Assembly (NCBI GenBank): GCA_964650975.1
Contig: CAZYWA010000459.1
Span: 1-6,504, forward strand
Direction: 5' to 3'
Length of the DNA: 6,504 bases
Source: CAZYWA01 sp964650975 [NCBI: uncultured bacterium]
GTDB taxonomy: Bacteria; JADJOY01
In this document: positions 1 through 4,749 of the stretch, piece after piece
Numbering within the stretch: the stretch's first letter is position 1
Layout: every line of letters starts with the position of its first letter
Position numbers and translations under genes: made by a program
The notes under the pieces: model-generated
Database searches by the model: none
What the model was told of the DNA's origin: nothing
Seen by the model: only the letters and a program-made list of their open reading frames with translations

Positions 1-28
1 TCTGCTCGACGCTTGGCGGCCTCGCTAC

Positions 29-54
29 GAACTTTCATGAATAACCCGGGCTAA
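29..54. mobile_element. Possible insertion-sequence terminal motif
   Basis: The stretch contains TTTCATGAATAACCCGGGCT. From memory, this resembles a motif of the form 'CTAGCCCG..TTATTCATGAAAG' that recurs at the ends of insertion sequences in diverse GC-rich environmental bacteria. No transposase and no matching inverted partner are visible in this window, so the body of any element would lie to the left of base 1 or has been lost. It could also be a chance resemblance. The identification rests on recall and was not checked. Confidence 0.25.
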
Positions 55-85
55 CGCCACCACCTTCATTGCAGCCCCCGGTTCG

Positions 86-109
86 GCGGCAGGGGAGATC
101 CCTGTCCGC
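86..109. repeat. Bulged hairpin, function unknown
   Basis: CAGGG (90-94) pairs with CCCTG (100-104) across the 5-base loop GAGAT. The stem continues with GCGG (86-89) pairing to CCGC (106-109) if T105 is bulged out, giving nine pairs in all. No T-tract follows on either strand and no gene ends next to it, so a terminator role is not supported. It may be a structural remnant of the same sequence that carries the IS-like motif, or chance in GC-rich DNA. Confidence 0.25.
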
Positions 110-420
110 GCTCGAGGGAGCGTAGGCGTGACGGCGTAGCGCCCGCAATGAGGACGGGTGCGCGGCACTCAGTAGGGTGAGCCAAGCACGATCACCGCCG
201 CATGCTCCTCGAACACGTTCGCCCGCCGGATTTACCACGCAGCACGACCATCCACCGGTGCCCCGTCTGGTTGGTGATGGATCGCTCGGAACAGCCACGG
301 GTGACGGGCACCCGACACGGCGCGCGGTCTCCCGGACCCGCTCGGCGCGAGGGCCGTCTTTAAGGTCGCGATGTCCAGTCTTTCCGTAAACGTTTTCGGA
401 TCCGAGAGGTCACACCGCCG

Positions 421-438
421 CGAGGCGGATGAGCCTCG
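421..438. repeat. Perfect 6-bp hairpin downstream of the GNAT gene
   Basis: CGAGGC (421-426) and GCCTCG (433-438) are perfect reverse complements around a 6-base loop. An alternative overlapping stem pairs CCGCC (415-419) with GGCGG (424-428). The hairpin lies about 60 bases past the stop of the minus-strand acetyltransferase, beyond the stronger hairpin at 452-473. It could be a secondary terminator element, but no T-run accompanies it. Confidence 0.25.
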
Positions 439-451
439 ATAAGTCCTTGTT

Positions 452-473
452 CCCGTGCCACGAGTGGCGCGGG
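452..473 (-). terminator. Candidate terminator hairpin after the GNAT gene
   Basis: CCCGTGCCA (452-460) pairs with TGGCGCGGG (465-473) over nine positions, one of them a G-T wobble, around the 4-base loop CGAG. The hairpin begins 24 bases beyond the acetyltransferase stop codon (497-499, read on the minus strand), a usual place for a terminator. There is no T-tract after the stem on the minus strand, so a classic intrinsic terminator is not established. It may instead stabilise the 3' end of the message. Confidence 0.4.
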
Positions 474-496
474 CACCGCACCCGAAACGGTGGTAC

Positions 497-982
497 TCAC
501 TCCAATCTTGTCGCAAGGGGCCGAACGAAACGGACCTCGCCCGGAGCGCGCTCGCCCATCGCCTCGCCGTCGAACGAGAGAAAGCCAGCGCGCTCATAAA
601 GGGCGATTGCGGGTGCGTTGGCCGCAACCACATCGAGCACGAGCACAGTGGCGCCGGCGGCAGTCGCCCACGCGGCGACGCTGTCGATCAGCCGCGCAGC
701 GATGCCCCGGCGCCGCGCCGTAGGGTCGACCCACATGCCGACGAGCTCGCGTACGTCGCTGCGGTGGTGGGCCGCGCCTCGGGCCACGCCCACGTCGCGC
801 TCGTCGAGAACCGCGAGGAACGTCGCAAAGTCGACGATCTGTGCCTCCCAGCGAGCGGCGCTCCACCGCGAGGCCTCAGCGTACGTGGTGCCGAACGCGG
901 ACGGGGCCTCCTGCAGCGCCTTCAGCCGGATGGATCGCCACCGATCGCCCTCGCCCGGCTGCAGCCGCTCGATCCGCCCCAT
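497..982 (-). CDS. GNAT family N-acetyltransferase
   Basis: This encodes a 161-residue protein that should transfer an acetyl group from acetyl-CoA to an amine; the substrate cannot be told from sequence. It is full length for a single GNAT domain. The acetyl-CoA-binding motif A is visible as VGMWVDPTARRRGIAARLID (residues 81-100), with the expected R-x-x-G-x-A loop at R90-G93-A95. Motif B follows as N122...ALYERAGF (127-134), where Tyr129 sits at the position of the usual general acid. The N-terminus (RLQPGEGDRWRSIRLKALQEAP) matches the opening strand and helix of the fold. The ATG at 982 is chosen because the family begins there; the open frame runs on upstream, but that part is antisense to the next gene. 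No clear ribosome-binding site was seen. The gene stands alone, divergent from the membrane protein, and a hairpin lies just past its stop. Protein, antibiotic or small-metabolite acetylation are all possible. Confidence 0.9.
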   Translation of the reverse strand: MGRIERLQPGEGDRWRSIRLKALQEAPSAFGTTYAEASRWSAARWEAQIVDFATFLAVLDERDVGVARGAAHHRSDVRELVGMWVDPTARRRGIAARLIDSVAAWATAAGATVLVLDVVAANAPAIALYERAGFLSFDGEAMGERAPGEVRFVRPLATRLE

Positions 983-1252
983 CGTCTGGCCAATCGTACC
1001 GCCGAGACGCTCAGAGCTGCGAGCGTTCACGGGCTCCGAGCGAGGGCGCAATACCTCGCGCCACTGGCCGGTCGGAGCGCTTCCGCGCCCCTCGCAATGC
1101 CTTGCGCCCGACGAGCCGCATCCCGAGGACGCGAGTCGGCGCGAACAGCCACAAGGAGGCCCGAGTAAGCTTCGCCCGCCGGCAACACACTCGAGCGCGG
1201 CAAGCGCGCGATCTGTCGGCCAGCCGTGGAGACCGCCCTGGGAGCCGAGGAA
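983..1252. promoter_or_regulatory. Divergent intergenic region with presumed promoters
   Basis: This 270-base gap lies between the start of the acetyltransferase (reading left) and the start of the membrane protein (reading right), so promoters for both should be here. I could not identify convincing -35/-10 boxes or an operator palindrome. An isolated strong Shine-Dalgarno-like AAGGAGG occurs at 1153-1159 on the plus strand, but no ATG, GTG or TTG follows at a usable distance. The sequence is otherwise GC-rich without recognisable features. Confidence 0.4.
1241..1244 (+). promoter_or_regulatory. Ribosome-binding site that decides the membrane protein start
   Basis: GGAG lies 8 bases before the ATG at 1253. 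The alternative in-frame GTG at 1226 has no purine-rich sequence at a suitable distance, so the ATG is preferred and shortens the protein by nine residues. Confidence 0.6.
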
Positions 1253-3064
1253 ATGAGCTACTGGCCGTCCGGGGGCGACCCCCCCGCGACGGGAAGAACC
1301 GAAGACGGGAGCGTTCCGATCGCGCGTCTCGCGGGTCGTGAGCTTCTCGGGGTCTCGCTCTTCTTCTCGATCCTCACCGTCATCCTGGCCGCTCCCCTCA
1401 GCATTCACCCCGGGTCTACCGTCTTCGGTCTGAATCCGGACACGCGCCTCTACATCTGGACGCTCTCGTGGGACGTGCACGCCTTACTGCGGCACCCATG
1501 GTCGGTCTTCGATGCGAACATCTTCTTTCCAGAGCGCCATACGCTCGCCTACTCGGAGAACCTGCTGGGCAGCGCCATCCTCGCGGCGCCGGTGCTGCTG
1601 GCAACCGGTAACCCGGTGCTGGCCATGAATCTGGTGGCGCTGGCCGCGTGCGTGCTGTCGGGTCTCGGTGGGTACGTGCTAGCGCGGCAGGTGGGCACGA
1701 GCGCATTCGGTGGGATCGCCGCGGGAGTGATCTTTGCCTTCGCGCCTCCGCGCTTCTTCCGGATTGGCCAGGCCCACCTGGCATCCGTGCAATGGATTCC
1801 TTTCGCGCTGGCATTTTTCCACGCTTACGGGCGGAGCAGGCGACGTCGCGAGCTGCTGGCCGCTGCTGCATTCTTCACGCTCCAGTCCCTGACCAGCGGC
1901 CATGCCGGTTTGTTCCTGGCGCTCACGATCGGTGGTCAGGCGGTCTTCCTCCGCGTGAGCCACCGGCTCCCACCCTTGACGCGGGTGCTCCGGGACCTGG
2001 GATGGGTGGGCGCGTTGGTTCTCGCGCCCAGCGCGATGTGCCTCGTGCCGTACCTGGAGGTAGCGCGCGGCGTTGGATTGCACCGGACGCTCGATCAGAC
2101 CTACCGCTGGGCGCCCAACGCCGTGAGCTTCCTGGCAGCGCCGACCCACGTGCAGCAGGTGCTCGTCTCCTTGGTCCCCGGCCTATCGGGCACGGTTCAG
2201 CAGGCGAAAGCAGCCCTTTTTCCGGGTTGGCTCACCTTGTTCCTGGCCGCCGCCGCGCTGCCTCGTGGTGCCGGCCGCAAGGGTGCGCAGTTGGCGGGCG
2301 TCGGCTCGCGGTGGCACCGCGCATGGAGCGCCGTCCGCAGGCGCCTCGACACCCGGACCGGCGTCGAGAAAGCCTTTTATCTGGTGCTTGCCGTCGTCTC
2401 GTTCTGGGCGTGTCTCGGGCCTTCCTTTGGCTTGTATGCAGCGCTCTACAGGCTGGTGCCGGGATTCGACTTCATCCGCGTTCCTAGCCGGTTCATGGTA
2501 CTCACGCTGCTGGCACTCGCGGTTCTCGCGGCGTATGGGCTCGATCGGCTGTTGCTGGGGGCACGGGGTTGGCGTCGCGCAGCCGCGGGAGCGGGAGCGG
2601 TGGCGCTTCTCATCGCCGAGCTTTCGGCGTTTCCCTTGACGGTTGAGCCCTACGCTCCGGAAGCGCCGGAGATCGACCGCATACTGGCAGCCCGCGCCAA
2701 ACCTTTCGTCGTCGTCGAGATGCCGGTCGTCGACCCGTCTGAAACGGGGCTTTCGGCCGAGGTCAGCTCGCGCTACATGATCCACTCGATGCTCCACTGG
2801 CAGCCGCTCGTGAATGGATATAGCGGGTTCGTGTCGCCACGCCAGGCGCGACTCGAGCACGTGCTCACGGCGTTTCCCGACGAGAGGAGTCTCACTGCGC
2901 TCGAACGGCTCCGAGTCACGTACGTCGTCCTCCACCGGGATTTTTACGACAAGCTTTCCTGGAGGCGCACCATCAAGGCGGTCGCGGCGTTTCCCGAGCG
3001 TCTGCACTTGGAAGCGACGACGAACGACGGGCAGCTCTACTCGCTGGCGGGGCGCAGTAGCTAA
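1253..3064 (+). CDS. Polytopic membrane protein, GT-C glycosyltransferase-like
   Basis: A 603-residue inner-membrane protein with about 11-13 predicted hydrophobic segments. They include approximately residues 31-49, 104-118, 121-145, 150-166, 175-192, 199-233, 250-267, 320-336, 373-390, 411-430 and 442-460. The first outer loop (about 50-103) carries NPDTRLYIW and FFPERHTLAYSENLLG. In related proteins this loop has an acidic residue, here probably D63 or D74, suited to GT-C enzymes that use lipid-phosphate-linked sugars. Further family-like motifs are FDFIRVPSRF (405-414), after which the chain re-enters the membrane, and HWQPLVNGYSGF (515-526) in a soluble C-terminal domain (about 465-603). 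By analogy it would transfer a sugar at the periplasmic face during envelope glycan or glycoprotein assembly, but donor and acceptor are unknown. The ATG at 1253 has GGAG 8 bases upstream; the GTG at 1226 is the less likely start. A YfhO-like or uncharacterised membrane family is the main alternative. The lipoprotein gene follows 82 bases downstream. Confidence 0.8.
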   Translation: MSYWPSGGDPPATGRTEDGSVPIARLAGRELLGVSLFFSILTVILAAPLSIHPGSTVFGLNPDTRLYIWTLSWDVHALLRHPWSVFDANIFFPERHTLAYSENLLGSAILAAPVLLATGNPVLAMNLVALAACVLSGLGGYVLARQVGTSAFGGIAAGVIFAFAPPRFFRIGQAHLASVQWIPFALAFFHAYGRSRRRRELLAAAAFFTLQSLTSGHAGLFLALTIGGQAVFLRVSHRLPPLTRVLRDLGWVGALVLAPSAMCLVPYLEVARGVGLHRTLDQTYRWAPNAVSFLAAPTHVQQVLVSLVPGLSGTVQQAKAALFPGWLTLFLAAAALPRGAGRKGAQLAGVGSRWHRAWSAVRRRLDTRTGVEKAFYLVLAVVSFWACLGPSFGLYAALYRLVPGFDFIRVPSRFMVLTLLALAVLAAYGLDRLLLGARGWRRAAAGAGAVALLIAELSAFPLTVEPYAPEAPEIDRILAARAKPFVVVEMPVVDPSETGLSAEVSSRYMIHSMLHWQPLVNGYSGFVSPRQARLEHVLTAFPDERSLTALERLRVTYVVLHRDFYDKLSWRRTIKAVAAFPERLHLEATTNDGQLYSLAGRSS

Positions 3065-3134
3065 ATGCGGCATGCTGAGGCAGCCGGGGCGAGAGAGTCT
3101 CGCCGCGGCCCGCCAGGAGTACCTTTGCGATACT

Positions 3135-3140
3135 GGGGGA
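3135..3140 (+). promoter_or_regulatory. Ribosome-binding site for the lipoprotein gene
   Basis: The purine run GGGGGA lies 6 bases before the ATG at 3147 and supports that start over upstream in-frame codons, because the frame is open far into the preceding gene. A GTG at 3144 in the same frame is possible but is closer to this site and adds only one residue. Confidence 0.55.
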
Positions 3141-3146
3141 TGGGTG

Positions 3147-4130
3147 ATGCGTCACGTGTTCATGCTGCCACTGCTGCTCGCGGCCTCGTCCTGCACCGCA
3201 CCGAAGGTCGACCCCGGCCTCGTTGGCACCTGGGAACTGAACGTACCGAACGCGGACGGCGTGGCCCGATGGGTGTGGGACATCCAGGCGGCCGGGCTCT
3301 ACGAGTTCCACGCGGAAGGCCCGGGCGGTGTTCCGTCGCACCGCGGCACGTTCGAGGCCCGGAACGGCCAGTACGTCCTGCGGTCGACGACGATCGCCTG
3401 GGTCGACACCGGCACCTATCAGTTGATCTCGCACGACACGCTGAGTGCCACCGGCAAACTCGGCACCGCGTCGTGGACGCGGGTTCAGCCAGCCTCGGGC
3501 AAGACCCCGAACGATTCGTCACCTTCCCCCGACACGACGACGACAGCCCCCGAGGGGAAACCCGGCGTGTACGCGGCGACGACCCTCTACGACTACTTCT
3601 CCCATCACACATTCGACGACCACATCCTGACCGCACCGTGGACATTGACCCGGACTACGACCGTCGCTCCGGACCCGCGGCAGCAGGGTGACGGCGTCCT
3701 CGGCGTCGTCGAGGCCGGTGTCCAGGGCTCGACCGGGCCGGCGACGATTTCGCTCACCGTTTATCGCGATCGCGCCGCGGCCGAGGCGGCGTGGGATCTC
3801 GATGCGCTATTCGACTCCAAGACCTTTCGCTCGCAGCCTGGCGAGCTCGTTTCTTCCCATGCCTATACCTACCGCGAACGAGGCGAGGCGCGGTGCCTTT
3901 CACGCCTGCTGGTCGATTCGTCCACCACCGCGACCGTCACCTGTTACCTGCTGGTGCAGTATCCGACACGCGAGCCGGTCATGATTCAGAGCCAAGTGCA
4001 AGAGCAGGTCGCCGCCGGGATGCAGGAGGCGTCGATGACCGCCGTCGAACGGGCAAACGACCTGCTGTTCGCCGGCATCAAGGAGTGGGCGCTCGCCTAT
4101 CCGCTGATCGGTGGTGGCGAGTCGCAATGA
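3147..4130 (+). CDS. Probable two-domain lipoprotein, family unknown
   Basis: A 327-residue protein beginning MRHVFMLPLLLAASSC: a short basic start, a hydrophobic core, and a lipobox-like LAASSC placing the acylated cysteine at C16. It is therefore probably exported and anchored in the membrane by a lipid. Domain 1 (about 24-113) begins LVGTWELNV and is rich in alternating beta-strand patterns with many Trp, Tyr and Gly; the opening recalls lipocalin-like beta-barrel domains that start 'GTW', but I cannot confirm this. A Ser/Thr/Pro linker (about 115-137, with a DTTTT run) leads to domain 2 (about 140-327). Domain 2 is mixed alpha/beta, with a YRDRAAAEAAW helix (206-216), C250 and C266 that could form a disulfide, and a C-terminal amphipathic helix. 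I do not recognise a named family. The gene follows the membrane protein in the same direction after 82 bases, so co-transcription is possible. The frame runs open into the upstream gene, but signal peptide and ribosome-binding site fix the start. Confidence 0.8.
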   Translation: MRHVFMLPLLLAASSCTAPKVDPGLVGTWELNVPNADGVARWVWDIQAAGLYEFHAEGPGGVPSHRGTFEARNGQYVLRSTTIAWVDTGTYQLISHDTLSATGKLGTASWTRVQPASGKTPNDSSPSPDTTTTAPEGKPGVYAATTLYDYFSHHTFDDHILTAPWTLTRTTTVAPDPRQQGDGVLGVVEAGVQGSTGPATISLTVYRDRAAAEAAWDLDALFDSKTFRSQPGELVSSHAYTYRERGEARCLSRLLVDSSTTATVTCYLLVQYPTREPVMIQSQVQEQVAAGMQEASMTAVERANDLLFAGIKEWALAYPLIGGGESQ

Positions 4131-4142
4131 TGCGATCTGCCG

Positions 4143-4168
4143 CGGCGTCATCCGCCGGCGCATCGCCG
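4143..4168. terminator. Overlapping GC hairpins between convergent genes
   Basis: The 42-base gap between the two converging stop codons contains alternating complementary units. CGGCG (4143-4147) pairs with CGCCG (4153-4157), and CGGCG (4156-4160) pairs with CGCCG (4164-4168) around a 3-base loop. Either hairpin could slow polymerase coming from each side. No T-tract follows on either strand, so a bidirectional terminator is only a suggestion from position and pairing. Confidence 0.3.
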
Positions 4169-4172
4169 TCAT

Positions 4173-4574
4173 TCAGAGATTACCCGGGCAGAGAAACCCT
4201 GGTGCGTCCGGAGGACAGACCGGCCGGAGCGTCGGGTAGCGGATACCGAGCACCTGCGAACGGACCAGGTGGATCTCTCCCTGCCAACTCGTCAGGAACG
4301 CCTCGATGAAGCGGGCGCGGCCGAGGTAGTCCCAGTCGTGGCGGATCTCACCACTGGGCATCGGGACTGCGTCGGGATCGATGATCTGGATCAGGAAGGA
4401 GAGGCGCTGCCCGAGATGAACCGCTCGTTCCCGATCGCGGAAGATCCGGACCACTCGACCGTGGACCCGGACCGACCCCGACTCCTGGCGCTGCCGGCGC
4501 ACACCCCCGCGCATGAGCTGTACGTGAATCGGCGCTTCCGCACGAGCGTCTGCGTAGACCTGTGGCGACATCAT
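4173..4574 (-). CDS. Small conserved-looking hypothetical protein
   Basis: A 133-residue protein with no signal peptide or membrane segment. The core (about 33-110) has convincing protein texture. Strand-like VRVHGRVVRIF (35-45) and RLSFLIQIID (57-66) are followed by the acidic, aromatic stretch IRHDWDYLGRARFIEAFL (77-94) and strand-like IHLVRSQVLGI (101-111). The tail is Pro/Cys-containing, with C120 and C129. The first half suggests a small beta-barrel or OB-like fold followed by a helix, but I cannot name a family. Third codon positions are strongly G/C in this frame, and the plus-strand frame opposite gives a charge-rich, motif-free translation, so the minus strand is favoured. Two adjacent ATG codons (4574 and 4571) both serve as possible starts; no clear ribosome-binding site is seen. 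A TAG at 4614-4616 bounds the frame upstream. It lies 175 bases behind the propeller-like gene on the same strand and may share its message. Confidence 0.65.
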   Translation of the reverse strand: MMSPQVYADARAEAPIHVQLMRGGVRRQRQESGSVRVHGRVVRIFRDRERAVHLGQRLSFLIQIIDPDAVPMPSGEIRHDWDYLGRARFIEAFLTSWQGEIHLVRSQVLGIRYPTLRPVCPPDAPGFLCPGNL

Positions 4575-4749
4575 GCTGTGCGAGCTCGGGCGCAGTGAAC
4601 GGGGACGCTGTGCCTACCGAGAACCTATCCGGGCGTCCCGGGGCATGTGCGGCTCTTCCCCGCGGCAGCGCCACCACCGCTCCCCGGACCGTCCGTCGTG
4701 ATCCAGGCACCGTGGACGCAGCCTGCGGCGACCGCTTCCCGTCCCGCGC

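Larger units (their letters stand above)
1..496. other. Gene-free stretch, possibly a remnant region
   Basis: No reading frame here looks like a protein. The open frames on both strands encode Arg/Pro/Ser-rich, low-complexity translations with no hydrophobic core or recognisable motif, as expected from random open frames in GC-rich DNA. No tRNA or rRNA signature is visible. The stretch does contain an IS-end-like motif near base 30 and a bulged hairpin at 86-109. Two further hairpins lie at 421-438 and 452-473, and a 10-base palindrome built around a GGATCC core lies at 396-405. It may be decayed intergenic DNA or the flank of a mobile element; nothing firmer can be said. Confidence 0.55.

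Noticed and set aside
1153-1159. AAGGAGG, a perfect Shine-Dalgarno sequence
   Set aside because: No start codon follows on the plus strand within usable spacing, so it does not define a gene; chance or a lost start.
455-1168. A 237-codon plus-strand open frame across the acetyltransferase
   Set aside because: It is antisense to a gene with clear GNAT motifs, and its translation is Arg/Ala/Pro-rich with no motif; it is a GC-rich shadow.
983-1480. Upstream extension of the acetyltransferase frame to a start at 1480
   Set aside because: The extra 166 residues are charged, low-complexity sequence, partly antisense to the membrane protein, and GNAT homology begins at the ATG at 982.
2183-3073. 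A 296-codon minus-strand open frame
   Set aside because: It lies entirely opposite the membrane protein and gives an Arg/Glu/Pro-rich translation without hydrophobic core or motif.
3065-3691. A plus-strand frame beginning directly after the membrane protein stop (TAAATG)
   Set aside because: Translational coupling looked tempting, but the translation is Arg/Gly/Pro-rich and the frame overlaps the lipoprotein, which has a signal peptide, lipobox and its own ribosome-binding site.
4173-4195. Resemblance of ATTACCCGGGC to the IS-like motif near base 30
   Set aside because: Only about 13 of 18 bases match and it coincides with the coding 3' end of the small gene, so a second IS end is not supported.
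4269-4598. A 109-codon plus-strand frame opposite the small hypothetical gene
   Set aside because: The minus-strand frame has better strand and helix patterning and third-position G/C bias; the plus frame would also overlap a convergent gene for no reason.
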